A stretch of DNA of 64,000 nucleotides from Saccharomonospora marina XMU15 (lineage in GTDB: Bacteria; Actinomycetota; Actinomycetes; Mycobacteriales; Pseudonocardiaceae), in contig NZ_CM001439.1 in NCBI RefSeq assembly GCF_000244955.1, positions 5,687,279 to 5,751,278 on the forward strand. Direction: 5' to 3'. A program made the translations under genes and the position numbers. Below, one piece after another: positions 32,399 to 42,295 of this stretch (its first letter is position 1; the number at the start of each line of letters is the position of its first letter). The notes beneath the pieces are model-generated. The model was not told the origin of the DNA and ran no database searches. It saw only the letters and a list, made by a program, of their open reading frames with translations.

Positions 32399-32423
32399 GA
32401 TACGTCCAGATACGTATCGATAC
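32399..32423. repeat. GATAC direct repeats at 10-bp period
   Basis: GATACGT (32399), GATACGT (32409) and GATAC (32419) repeat exactly every 10 bp, and GATACGTATC (32409-32418) is a palindrome. They lie about 100 bp upstream of the hypothetical gene's ATG. The rest of the 213-bp spacer (32299-32511) holds a nine-C run and no other clear element. Confidence 0.55.
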
Positions 32424-32511
32424 AAGGCGCGGATCGGCGGCACCTACGTCGCGCAACGCTGGGTCGCTGCCGCCGGGGCGCTCGCACCACCTGAGCGTCC
32501 CGGGCAGCGCG

Positions 32512-34131
32512 TCACTCGCGGTGTGCCGGGGCGTGCTGCTTCGCGTACTCGTGAGCCCAGCGGTAATCGGGTTTGCCGGTGGGTGAGCGAACGACGCACT
32601 CGGTGAACCACACCGTGCGCGGCACCTTGTAGCCCGAGAGCCGCTCCCGCACGTGATCCGCCAGTGAGGCGAACTCGGGCTGCCTGCCGGCTCTTGGCTG
32701 GATCACCGCCGCGACCCGCTGCCCGAACCGCTCGTCCGGTACGCCGATCACCACGGCGTCGAAGACGTCGGTATGGGACTTGAGCACGGCCTCCACTTCC
32801 TCGGGAAAGACCTTCTCACCGCCGGTGTTGACGCACATGTTCCCGCGCCCGAGTAGCCGGATCGCGCCGTCGGGCTCCACGGTGGCGTAGTCGCCCGGCG
32901 TCACGTACCGCTTCCCGCCGACCTCGACGAACATCGACTTCGTCTTCTCCGGGTCCTTGTAGTACCCGATCGGCAGGTGGCCACCTCGGGCGAGCCTGCC
33001 GACGATCCCCGAACCGGGCGCGATCGGCCGGTCCTCGTCGTCCAGCACGACGGTCTCCCTGCCCGGCCGCACCTTGGGTCCGCCGTGGTCGAGATCGTCC
33101 CGCGTCGCGACGGAGATCCCGCCGAAGCCGGTCTCGGACGCACCGATCGAGTCGCTGATCAGCACGTTCGGCAGCGCGTCGAGCAGTTGCCGCTTCACAC
33201 TCGGGGAGAACAGTGCCGCTCCGCTGCCGATCGCGACCAGCGACGAGGTGTCGTAGGAGCCCCCGGCGAGCGCGTCGGCAAGCGGTCTGGCCATCGCGTC
33301 GCCCGTGATCACGGCGATGTTCACCCGGTGCCGCTGCACCAGCCGCCACACCTCGTCCGGGTCGAACCGTGGTGTGAACACCAGCGTGCCGCCGGTGAAC
33401 AGCGCCGAAAGCGACGGCCACTGCGCCGCGGCGTGGATCAGCGGTGGCATCGGCAGCCAGGTGGCGCCATCGCCTGCCGCCCCGTTTCGAGCCTGCTCCC
33501 ACTCGTCCTCGATCGCCGCACCGGTGTAGAAGTCGAACCCGCCGCCGAGCACCCGCCAGATGTCCTCGTGCCGCCACAACACACCCTTCGGATCACCCGT
33601 GGTGCCGCCGGTGTAGAGGATGTAGCGGTCGTCGCTGCGGCGTTCCTCGAAATCCCGCTGTGCACTCGCGCCCGCGAGTGCGGATTCGTACTCGACGCCG
33701 CCGTAGGACTCGTAGTCGTGGCCGGACTCGTCGTCCACCACCACGACGTGCCGCAGCGCGGGCACGTCCGGAAGCACCGAAGCCACCGCATCGCCGAACC
33801 GGCGCTCGTGCACGAGCGCGGAAAGGTCGGCGTTGTCGAACAGGTAGCGCAACTCGTCGCTGACGTAGCGGTAGTTGACGTTGATGGCGACCGCTCGCAG
33901 TTTGTAGGCGGCCAGCATGGTCTCCATCGCCTCGGCCGAGTTGCGCAACTGGAAGCCGATATGCGAATCGCGGCCGAGGCCCTGCGCGGCGAAGTGGTGG
34001 GCAAGCCGGTTCGCCCGCCGATCCAACTCGGCGAAAGTGAACGCGCGCTCGCCGTCGATCACGGCGAGCCGGTCGGGCATCAGATCAACGGCGTGCTCGA
34101 AGAGGTCAGCGATGTTGAAGGCCATCGGCAT
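32512..34131 (-). CDS. FadD19-like acyl/steroid-CoA ligase
   Basis: This ATP-dependent ligase should activate a steroid side chain or fatty acid as its CoA thioester. The 539-residue protein has the AMP-binding P-loop LYTGGTTGDPKGVLWRHEDI (about 172-191), the acyl-pocket/hinge segment SIGASETGFGG and the A8 hinge GRGNMCVNTGGEKVFPEEVE. The C-terminal catalytic lysine lies in SPTGKPDYRW. Similarity to mycobacterial FadD19 (cholesterol side-chain ligase) is strong, from memory. It is last in the operon, 0-1 bp after the NTF2-fold gene. Confidence 0.88.
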   Translation of the reverse strand: MPMAFNIADLFEHAVDLMPDRLAVIDGERAFTFAELDRRANRLAHHFAAQGLGRDSHIGFQLRNSAEAMETMLAAYKLRAVAINVNYRYVSDELRYLFDNADLSALVHERRFGDAVASVLPDVPALRHVVVVDDESGHDYESYGGVEYESALAGASAQRDFEERRSDDRYILYTGGTTGDPKGVLWRHEDIWRVLGGGFDFYTGAAIEDEWEQARNGAAGDGATWLPMPPLIHAAAQWPSLSALFTGGTLVFTPRFDPDEVWRLVQRHRVNIAVITGDAMARPLADALAGGSYDTSSLVAIGSGAALFSPSVKRQLLDALPNVLISDSIGASETGFGGISVATRDDLDHGGPKVRPGRETVVLDDEDRPIAPGSGIVGRLARGGHLPIGYYKDPEKTKSMFVEVGGKRYVTPGDYATVEPDGAIRLLGRGNMCVNTGGEKVFPEEVEAVLKSHTDVFDAVVIGVPDERFGQRVAAVIQPRAGRQPEFASLADHVRERLSGYKVPRTVWFTECVVRSPTGKPDYRWAHEYAKQHAPAHRE

Positions 34132-34683
34132 TCACCAGATCGCGACCGGCGCCTGTCCCCTGCGGAAGTAGCCGGGGATACGCTGGCCGGACGTCGCCCG
34201 CTCGATGCGCTTCTTCATGCCGTCGGACAGCGCGTCGTTCTTGATCATTTCGAGGTAGACGGCGGACACGTTGCCGAAGTCGAAGAAGTCCCGCTGCCAC
34301 GACCACATTCCGTTGCCGCCGTAGCGAAACCAGCTTCCCCCGATGCCGGGCACCTCGTAGGCGGTGCCGTCCGGCCTCGTGGCCTCGGCGAGCTGCTTCC
34401 ACAGCCCGATGACCTCGCCCTGCCGGTCATCGACGATGATCTTCTGGTACGGGTAGCGCCACCCTTCCAGGCCCTCCATTTCCTGCCCGAGCGCGATGTC
34501 ACGGATCTCGTCCCGCCCGACGGCCATGAAGTCCTGCTCCGGCCCGACGTTCCAGCCGTAGGTGGCATCCTCCGTGTACATCAGCGCCAGCGGACGCCAG
34601 TCACCCGCGTGTTCGCAGCGTTCGTTCTCCGCCAGCCAGCGGTCGACCATCTCGTCGAGTTCAGCACGGGGAAACGCGGGCAT
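34132..34683 (-). CDS. NTF2-fold (SnoaL-like) protein
   Basis: The 183-residue soluble protein has the cone-shaped NTF2/SnoaL fold used by limonene-epoxide hydrolase and ketosteroid isomerase relatives. The motif ERCEHAGDWRPLALMYTEDATYGWNVGPEQDFMAVGRDEI (read in pieces) marks the fold. A hydrolase or isomerase acting on a steroid or lipid intermediate is plausible, but catalytic residues cannot be assigned. It lies between ferredoxin and fadD19-like genes in the CYP51 operon, the position of Rv0762c (from memory). Confidence 0.75.
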   Translation of the reverse strand: MPAFPRAELDEMVDRWLAENERCEHAGDWRPLALMYTEDATYGWNVGPEQDFMAVGRDEIRDIALGQEMEGLEGWRYPYQKIIVDDRQGEVIGLWKQLAEATRPDGTAYEVPGIGGSWFRYGGNGMWSWQRDFFDFGNVSAVYLEMIKNDALSDGMKKRIERATSGQRIPGYFRRGQAPVAIW

Positions 34684-34719
34684 CGCATCCTCCTGGTTGT
34701 GGTGGGGCGGGGTGCTCGG

Positions 34720-36259
<1,540 letters not shown>

Positions 36260-36263
<4 letters not shown>

Positions 36264-37042
36264 TTCTCCTCCCCAAGGGGCGCCTCCGGCTGAACCTCGA
36301 CCAGCGCGATGTTCACCCCGCGAGGTGCCGTCACGATCGTCGACACCGTGTCCGCGATGTCACTGGCCCGCAGGAAGTAGGGGTGGCGGGCGAATCCCCA
36401 CTTGACCCAGTCCTCCAGCAGTGGCCCAACCTTGGACTCGTCGAAGTCCATGCCCATCGCGGTCTGCGTCGGGCCGGGCCGCACAACGGACGCCCGGACC
36501 CCGGTGCCCTCCAGTTCCATCTGCATGGTCCTGGCCATGGCTTCCACGCCGGACTTGGCGGGCACGTACGCGCCGACCCTTGGCCGGGGCGAGCGGACCA
36601 CATCGGACCCGATGAACACGACGTCACCCCTGCGGCGGCGCACCATTCCCGGCACGACGGCCGAGACGAGCCGGTGCGCGCCGACGAGGTGCACCTGCAA
36701 CTGGTGAGCGAAGGTGTCGGAGTCGAGTTCGTGGATCAGTGCCGTGTCCAGATCGCCGGCGCCGGACACCACGACCTCGATGTCGCCGAGTTCGCGGGTG
36801 GCGCTGCTGACGAACTCGTTGACCGAGTCCGCGTCGCTGACGTCCAGCGGCAGCGCGATCGCCTCGCCGCCCTGTTCCACGATCTCGGCGGCGAGTTTCT
36901 CGCACACGTTCACCCTGCGCGCCCCTAGCGCCACCGGGAAGCCCGCCTCGGCGAGCACTCTTGCCGTCGCGGCACCGATCCCGGAGGACGCACCGCTGAC
37001 GATCGCGGGCCTTCGCTTCGGGTGCGGCTCGAACCTCGGCAT
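36260..37042 (-). CDS. Short-chain dehydrogenase (Rv0765c-like)
   Basis: The 260-residue NAD(P)-dependent SDR has the cofactor motif SGASSGIGAATA (about 17-28), the core VVSGAGDLD in place of NNAG, the active-site Tyr-x3-Lys in AYVPAKSGVEAMA (about 153-157), and the cap SVVRPGPTQTAMG. The variant near the NNAG motif is unusual. Placement between two P450 genes suggests oxidation of an alcohol made by one of them. It has ATGA overlap with cyp51 and 1 bp to the CYP123-like gene. Confidence 0.88.
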
Positions 37043-37043
37043 G

Positions 37044-38249
37044 TCAGCGCACCTCCACCCGCACCGGCAGCGTCGCGAACCCTCGCACGTTGGTGGAGTG
37101 CACTCGCTGCGTGTTCCGCTCGTCGATGTCGTAGTCCCGGACCCGACTGGTGAACTCGGTCAGCGCGATCCGCGCCTCCAGTCGCGCGAGGTGCGCGCCG
37201 AGGCAGAAATGGCTGCCACCGCCGAAGCTGGTGAGCTGCTTGGACCTGTCGCGGTCCAGGTCGAACGTGTCGGCGCGATCGAATGCCCGCTCGTCGCGGT
37301 TGGCCGAACCGGGCAGCAGTAACAACAGCGAGCCCTCCGGCACGTCCTCGCCGTGGTAGTGCAGCTTTCGCGTCGTGGTCCTGGCGATGATCTGGCTCGA
37401 GGTGTCGTAACGCAGGGTCTCCTCGACCCAGTCGTCGATCCGCCCCGGGTCGGCCATCGGTTTGGCCAGCTCACCGGGGTTTCGCCAGCCCCAGTACAGG
37501 GCGTTGCCGAGCAGTTTCGTGGTGGTCTCGTTGCCCGCCACCACCATCAGGAACAGGAAGCCGATGATCTCGTCGTCGTCCAGCCGGTCGCCGTCGATCT
37601 CGGCGTCAAGCAGGGCCGAGGTGAGGTCGTCGGTGCGCCTCGCGCGGCGGTCGGCGACCATGTCGGCGTAGTACTGCACCAGCCGCAGCGCCGCGTCCAT
37701 CGCCGAGTGCGGCACATCCTGCACGCCCTCCTCACGATGCATCACCGCATCGGCGAGGCGGCGGGTCTCGGCGCGGTCGGGCTCGGGAACACCCACCAAC
37801 TCCGAAACGACGTCCATCGGCAGCTTGCCCGCGAACTCGGCGATGAAGTCGAACTCCTCGGTCTCCAACGCGGCATCAAGGTGCTGCCTGGTGAGTTCGA
37901 CGATGCGTTGTTCCAACTCGCGCACCCGGCGTGGGGTGAACCCTCGCGACACGAGCGAGCGCATCCGCTGGTGCCTCGGGTCGTCCATGGCGAGGAAGGA
38001 CATGGTCCTCGACGCGTGCGGACCGTAGGCGGCCGGGTCTAGCGAGACCCCGTTTGCGCTTGAGAGACCGCGGTTGTCGCGGAACCCGGCGACGACGTCG
38101 TCGTAGCGGGAAAGGGCGAAGAATCCGACCTCGCTGTTGTGGTACAGCGGCGCCTCGTCGCGCAGCCGCGCGTACGTGGGGTATGGGTCCTCGTGGAAGG
38201 CGTAGTCGTAGGGGTTGAACGCCACCCCTGCCTGCGCGACGTTGGTCAT
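37044..38249 (-). CDS. Cytochrome P450, CYP123-like
   Basis: The 401-residue P450 has the I-helix VVAGNETTT (about 240-248), the K-helix EETLRYDTSSQ and the heme loop FGGGSHFCLGAHLAR (about 344-358). Order and sequence style resemble CYP123 (Rv0766c), which adjoins the CYP51 gene in mycobacteria. Substrate unknown. I chose the ATG at 38249 (MTNVAQAGVAFNPYDYAF), which gives a normal P450 N-terminus; the longer frame is non-coding-like. It lies 31 bp after a second ferredoxin. Confidence 0.9.
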   Translation of the reverse strand: MTNVAQAGVAFNPYDYAFHEDPYPTYARLRDEAPLYHNSEVGFFALSRYDDVVAGFRDNRGLSSANGVSLDPAAYGPHASRTMSFLAMDDPRHQRMRSLVSRGFTPRRVRELEQRIVELTRQHLDAALETEEFDFIAEFAGKLPMDVVSELVGVPEPDRAETRRLADAVMHREEGVQDVPHSAMDAALRLVQYYADMVADRRARRTDDLTSALLDAEIDGDRLDDDEIIGFLFLMVVAGNETTTKLLGNALYWGWRNPGELAKPMADPGRIDDWVEETLRYDTSSQIIARTTTRKLHYHGEDVPEGSLLLLLPGSANRDERAFDRADTFDLDRDRSKQLTSFGGGSHFCLGAHLARLEARIALTEFTSRVRDYDIDERNTQRVHSTNVRGFATLPVRVEVR

Positions 38250-38280
38250 GGTTTGCCTTTCGTCAGCGGGACGCGGGAGG

Positions 38281-38487
38281 CTACTCCCGCAACGACAGCG
38301 CGACCTTGGGGCAGGAGGCGACCGCCTGCCGTACCCGCTGTTCGGTGTCGCTGTCGGGTTGGGCCTTGATGTGCAGCTGCTCGTCGTCGTCCAGTTCGAA
38401 CACCTCGGGCGCGATCGCCTCGCACACACCGTTGGCCTCGCACATGTCGTAGTCGACGACGACCTCGGGGACGCCTCGCGCGCTCAT
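38281..38487 (-). CDS. [3Fe-4S] ferredoxin of the first P450
   Basis: The 68-residue ferredoxin has ligands Cys16, Cys22 (C-x5-C) and Cys59 (SCPKVA), suited to a 3Fe-4S cluster. The ATG overlaps the upstream P450 stop by 4 bp. The operon therefore carries two P450-ferredoxin couples, each translationally coupled, while the CYP123-like gene has no ferredoxin of its own directly after it. Confidence 0.92.
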   Translation of the reverse strand: MSARGVPEVVVDYDMCEANGVCEAIAPEVFELDDDEQLHIKAQPDSDTEQRVRQAVASCPKVALSLRE

Positions 38488-39692
38488 CGCAGCTTCACCC
38501 GCATTTCCTTGATCCCGTTGATGAAGTTCGATCGCAACCTGCGTGGCGGTGCAACGAGTTCCATGTCGGGCAGGCGCTGCGCGATCGTCTCGAACAGCAC
38601 GCGAAGCTCCAGCCTCGCGAGGTGCGTGCCGAGGCAGTAGTGCGGTCCGCCGCCGCCGAAAGCGATGTGGGGGTTGGGATCGCGCTCGATGTCGAAGGTG
38701 TGCGGATCGTCGAAGACGGCCTCGTCCCGGTTGGCCGAGGGGTAGAAGATGACGACCTTGTCGCCCCGCTTCACCGGCTGGCCCCCGATCTCGGTGTCCC
38801 TCGTCGCGGTGCGCCGAAAGTCCATGACGGGACTCACCCAGCGCAGGATCTCCTCGACCGCCTTGGGGGCGAGGCCGGGATCGGCGACCAGCTTGCGGTA
38901 CTGGTCGCGGTTCTCCAGCAACGCGTGCATCCCGCCGGTGGCGGCGTTGCGGGTGGTCTCGTTGCCCGCCACCACCAGCAGCACGAAGAACATGTTGAAC
39001 TCCATCTCCGAAAGCACGTCGCCTTCGGAGTCGGGTTGCAGCAGCTTCGTCACGATGTCGTCGCGCGGGCACGACCGGCGCTGCTCGGCCATTTCGTTGG
39101 CGTAGGAGAAGATTTCGATGGCGGCCAGCTCGCCGTCGGCCTCGGTGGTCTGGAACTCGGGATCGTCGAACCCGATCATGCGGTTGGACCAGTCGAAGAG
39201 CTTCTCGCTGTCCTGCGGTGGAGCGCCCATCAGCTCCGCGATCACCGCGAGCGGCAACTGCGCCGCGACGTCGTGCACGAAGTCCACCTCGGTGCGGCCT
39301 TCCAAGCTGTCCATGATGGACTCACACACTGCGCGGACGCGTGGCTCCAGCCTGCTCACCATTCGAGGGGTGAAGCCGCGGTTCACCAGGTTGCGCTGCC
39401 TGGTGTGCTCGGGGGCGTCCAGGTTGACCATCATGGCCCGCTGTTTCGCCATGACCTCTTCGTCGAAGAAGTCTGTCAGCGACGTCGTTCCGACGTAGGA
39501 GGAGAACGTCTGCGCGTCCCGGGAGACGGCGACGACGTCCGCATGGCGCGTGACCGCCCAGAAACCCTTGCTCGGTGGCTCCTCCGGCTGCCAGTAGACG
39601 GGTGAGGATCGCCGGAGTTCGGTGAAGAATTCGTGTGGAACGGATTGCTGGTAGACGTCCGGATCATAGAGCCGAACCGAGGGAACACTCAT
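38484..39692 (-). CDS. Cytochrome P450, CYP124/125/142-like
   Basis: The 402-residue P450 has the I-helix VVAGNETTR (about 246-254), the K-helix EEILRWVSPVMDFRRTAT and the heme loop FGGGGPHYCLGTHLAR (about 341-356). The end of the chain (RLRSNFINGIKEMRVKL) resembles the steroid/branched-lipid omega-hydroxylase group CYP124-CYP125-CYP142 that starts cholesterol side-chain breakdown. Exact subfamily not settled. The ATG at 39692 is first in the eight-gene operon, behind a promoter with a KstR-like box. Confidence 0.85.
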   Translation of the reverse strand: MSVPSVRLYDPDVYQQSVPHEFFTELRRSSPVYWQPEEPPSKGFWAVTRHADVVAVSRDAQTFSSYVGTTSLTDFFDEEVMAKQRAMMVNLDAPEHTRQRNLVNRGFTPRMVSRLEPRVRAVCESIMDSLEGRTEVDFVHDVAAQLPLAVIAELMGAPPQDSEKLFDWSNRMIGFDDPEFQTTEADGELAAIEIFSYANEMAEQRRSCPRDDIVTKLLQPDSEGDVLSEMEFNMFFVLLVVAGNETTRNAATGGMHALLENRDQYRKLVADPGLAPKAVEEILRWVSPVMDFRRTATRDTEIGGQPVKRGDKVVIFYPSANRDEAVFDDPHTFDIERDPNPHIAFGGGGPHYCLGTHLARLELRVLFETIAQRLPDMELVAPPRRLRSNFINGIKEMRVKLR

Positions 39693-39729
39693 CGCTGAAA
39701 TCCCATCAGTTGTCGCCTTCGACGCGAAA

Positions 39730-39766
39730 AATGTAACACGTTCTCGCTTCGCTAGACAACTGTCCA
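39730..39766 (-). promoter_or_regulatory. Promoter of the P450/CYP51 operon with KstR-like box and palindrome
   Basis: On the minus strand the -35 TTGTCT (39759-39754) and -10 TACATT (39735-39730) are 18 bp apart. Between and over them lies the KstR-like site TGTAACACGTTCTC (39732-39745; one mismatch to TNNAACNNGTTNNA). The -35 overlaps TAGACAACTGTCCA (39753-39766), a GACA-n2-TGTC palindrome. Two regulators may act here. Confidence 0.65.
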
Positions 39767-39792
39767 GATTTCGGTCCAGCCAGGAGTCGGCG

Positions 39793-41382
39793 TCAGTCCG
39801 CTGGGGCGAGTGCCGCGCCCACCCTGCGCCCGGAGAAGACGCAGTCCGCGATCGACAGCCCGCTGACATAGGACTGCGAACACACCCCCACCGCGTTGCG
39901 GCCCGCCGCGTACAGCCCCGGCACCGTAGAACCGTCCTCGGAGAGCACGGCGCCCGTCCGCTCGTCCACGGCCAGCCCGCCAAGGGTGATCATCGGGCAG
40001 GGATAGCCCCGCTGCGCACGCAGCGAGCAGTCGAAGACGTAGTACGGCCCGCGCTCCAGCGGGTGCACGTGATCGGCGTCCTTGCCCATCCGGTCGGGCG
40101 CACCCGCTCGCGCGTCGGCGTTGTAGGCCTCCACGGTGCACCGCAGTCCGTCGGGGTCTATCCCGGCCCGACGCGCGGCCTGCTCCAGGTCCGCGCCTTT
40201 GTGGTGGCCGACGGTGAACAGGTAGGTCGCCTGCAACCGCTGGAACCACAGCGTCTGGCTCGGCAGTTGCCGCTTGGCCTCCTCCAGCACGCGGCTGTCG
40301 ACGACCAGGTATGCCTTCGCGCCCTCCTGCCGCGCGATGTGGTCGCCGATCCTGGCGCCGTAGTACAACTCGTTGCAGATGCGTTCACCCGCGGTGTTGA
40401 CCAGCACACCCTCCACCAGCGCCAACGGCGGGTTGTAGAACCGCCACGCCGAAACCCGGTCCAGGTAGTCGGTACGGCCACCCACCGAACGACCGAGATC
40501 GATCCCGCTGCCGTCATCGGCGATCGTGCCCAGCGATGATCCGCTGCGATAGGCGGGTGCGTGTTCGGCGAGCATCTTCCTGTTGAAGACGAAGCCGCCC
40601 GCGGCCAGCACCACACCGCGCCGGGCGCGGAACCTTCGCAGGGTGGCGTACTTGTGCTCGATCCGCCTTATCGGCTTGTCGAGCAACCGCCCCAGCGGTC
40701 GGTAGTAGATGTTGAGCTTTCGATTCGACAGCGACATCAGCCGGTGCAGCAGCCTCGGCAGTCCTCTGGAGAGCTCCAGGCATTCGATGCCGATCACGTG
40801 ACCGTTGGCGTCGGTGATCAGTTCGGTGGCCCTGTTCTGCAGCCGCACGGAGATGTCGCGCTTGGCGACGGCCGACCGCAACGCCTTGAACAGCACCTTG
40901 CCGGAGGTCCCTCGGCCCTTGGTGCGATGGCCGCGCGGGGCCGGTGTCGCCTTGTCGCGAAACGGCGGGGCCAGTTCGTTTCCGGAGTAGTAAAGGTAGT
41001 AGTCGTTGGTCGGGTAGGAGGTCTTGCGCGGCGACATGCTGCCTTCGAACGGAACGCCGTTGGCTTCTAGCCATCGCAGGTTTTCCACGCTCTGCTCGCA
41101 GAACCGGGCGAGAGTCTCCTCGCCGACCGCGTCCTCGACCTCCATCCGCAGGTAGTCGAGCATGGCCTGCGTCGTGTCGGTGTAGCCGGCCTGCCGCTGC
41201 TGCTCGGTGCCGCCGCCCGCGTACACGATGCCGCCACTGATCTCGGTGGCTCCTCCGCCCCGGAACCGGTCGACGACAAGCACCTCGGCACCGCGATCGG
41301 TGGCTTCGATCGCCGCGCAGGCTCCCGCGCCGCCGAAACCGACGATCACGATGTCCGCCTCGGCATCCCACTGCTCAACCAT
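39793..41382 (-). CDS. KstD-like FAD-dependent dehydrogenase
   Basis: The 529-residue flavoprotein belongs to the fumarate-reductase/3-ketosteroid-delta1-dehydrogenase family. The FAD dinucleotide fold reads DIVIVGFGGAGACAAIEA (about 9-26) with GGGATEISGGIVYAGGG, and the C-terminal FAD site GLYAAGRNAVGVCSQSYVSG. I chose the ATG at 41382 (MVEQWDAEADIVI), with a short N-terminus typical of the family; the longer frame runs through the promoter. A steroid-ring or enoyl-type dehydrogenation is likely but the substrate is not known. Confidence 0.85.
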   Translation of the reverse strand: MVEQWDAEADIVIVGFGGAGACAAIEATDRGAEVLVVDRFRGGGATEISGGIVYAGGGTEQQRQAGYTDTTQAMLDYLRMEVEDAVGEETLARFCEQSVENLRWLEANGVPFEGSMSPRKTSYPTNDYYLYYSGNELAPPFRDKATPAPRGHRTKGRGTSGKVLFKALRSAVAKRDISVRLQNRATELITDANGHVIGIECLELSRGLPRLLHRLMSLSNRKLNIYYRPLGRLLDKPIRRIEHKYATLRRFRARRGVVLAAGGFVFNRKMLAEHAPAYRSGSSLGTIADDGSGIDLGRSVGGRTDYLDRVSAWRFYNPPLALVEGVLVNTAGERICNELYYGARIGDHIARQEGAKAYLVVDSRVLEEAKRQLPSQTLWFQRLQATYLFTVGHHKGADLEQAARRAGIDPDGLRCTVEAYNADARAGAPDRMGKDADHVHPLERGPYYVFDCSLRAQRGYPCPMITLGGLAVDERTGAVLSEDGSTVPGLYAAGRNAVGVCSQSYVSGLSIADCVFSGRRVGAALAPAD

Positions 41383-41433
41383 GTACCGCTCCTCACGACC
41401 GACCACCGCAGGCACAAGACGTTTCGCGGCAAA

Positions 41434-41449
41434 ACTGTAACACGTTTCA
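41434..41449 (-). promoter_or_regulatory. KstR-like box and -10 of the KstD-like gene
   Basis: TGTAACACGTTTCA (41436-41449) fits TNNAACNNGTTNNA exactly. On the minus strand it ends in the -10 TACAGT (41439-41434), the same arrangement as at the P450 operon. It lies 54 bp upstream of the start codon. Confidence 0.7.
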
Positions 41450-41522
41450 GTGCGGGGTAGCCGACGTCGAATTGGCGAGAGCACCGGTTCCCGTCCGGCG
41501 AAGCTGCTCGGCGACCGGGTGA

Positions 41523-42116
41523 CTAACCACCACCGCCGCCCAGCAAGCCCTCCACGGCCACCATCACAGCGGACGCGGTGACCGTGACAACCCCCGCCGC
41601 ACGGATCTTGGCGGTGGCATAGACCTTTCTTCCGTCCTTACCGGCGTATGCGGCTTCGACGTCGAGGTCGGTGTCGAACGGCGTCCCACGGTGGTACTCC
41701 ACGGCGAGCGAAACGGTCATGGCGGGCCAGCCCGCGCCCGCTACGGCACGCCCTACGGCGTGGTCGAGCACCGCGGCCAGCCAGCCGCCGTGGACCCGCC
41801 CTGGCGCACCCTGGTGAGCGATCCCGAACCGCACCCGCGCGCTCACCACGCCCTCGCCACCGCTGAACCCGGTGAGCGGAGGCGCGAGCGGGTTGCCCAC
41901 GCCCTCGACGGGGTTGTCGAAGGTGAGCGACCTCGCGTCCGGAACACGCAGGCCGGCGGGGTGCTCGGACTTCCCGCCACAGCCGTCGAGCGAGTCGGCC
42001 ACCGAGCTGACCCGTTCGACGGCCCGCGCCAGTTCATCCTCGCCTGCAGTGGTGCGCACGGTCGCCTCGATGAGCCGCCGGACCTGCTCCGCCAGCAGGG
42101 CCCGCTGTGTCGTCAT
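41523..42116 (-). CDS. PaaI-type hotdog thioesterase
   Basis: The 197-residue protein has a hotdog-fold thioesterase domain (about 85-190), with the motif GAPGRVHGGWLAAVLDHAVG in which His-Gly-Gly and Asp mark the active site. It should hydrolyse an acyl- or aryl-CoA. The N-terminal 60 residues form a helical segment with Cys/Gly (LDGCGGKSEHPAG). It starts at an ATG with AGAGGGG upstream, 21 bp from a perfect KstR-like box. Confidence 0.83.
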   Translation of the reverse strand: MTTQRALLAEQVRRLIEATVRTTAGEDELARAVERVSSVADSLDGCGGKSEHPAGLRVPDARSLTFDNPVEGVGNPLAPPLTGFSGGEGVVSARVRFGIAHQGAPGRVHGGWLAAVLDHAVGRAVAGAGWPAMTVSLAVEYHRGTPFDTDLDVEAAYAGKDGRKVYATAKIRAAGVVTVTASAVMVAVEGLLGGGGG

Positions 42117-42136
42117 CTACCCGACCCCTCTTCTAC

Positions 42137-42150
42137 TAGAACAGGTTTCA
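42137..42150. promoter_or_regulatory. KstR-like box between thioesterase and aldehyde dehydrogenase
   Basis: TAGAACAGGTTTCA fits TNNAACNNGTTNNA at all fixed positions. It lies 20 bp upstream of the thioesterase start and 145 bp from the divergent dehydrogenase. Confidence 0.65.
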
Positions 42151-42205
42151 CCCAGTCGGCGGCCAGAGTATCCCTAGCGACATCCCGCACAATATCCTCC
42201 GACTG

Positions 42206-42276
42206 AGAAACGCGTTCTACCAAGCGAGAGCCTTGCGGGCACGTACCACCCAGACTAGAGTCTGGACACATGTCCA
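42206..42276 (+). promoter_or_regulatory. Promoter of the aldehyde-dehydrogenase operon
   Basis: The -35 TTGCGG (42233-42238), a 17-bp spacer and the -10 TAGAGT (42256-42261) form a good promoter. A KstR-like site AGAAACGCGTTCTA (42206-42219, one mismatch) lies upstream. The palindrome TGGACACATGTCCA (42263-42276) covers the expected transcription start, as a repressor site would. Confidence 0.65.
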
Positions 42277-42295
42277 ATCGGATGGGGAGACTGCC

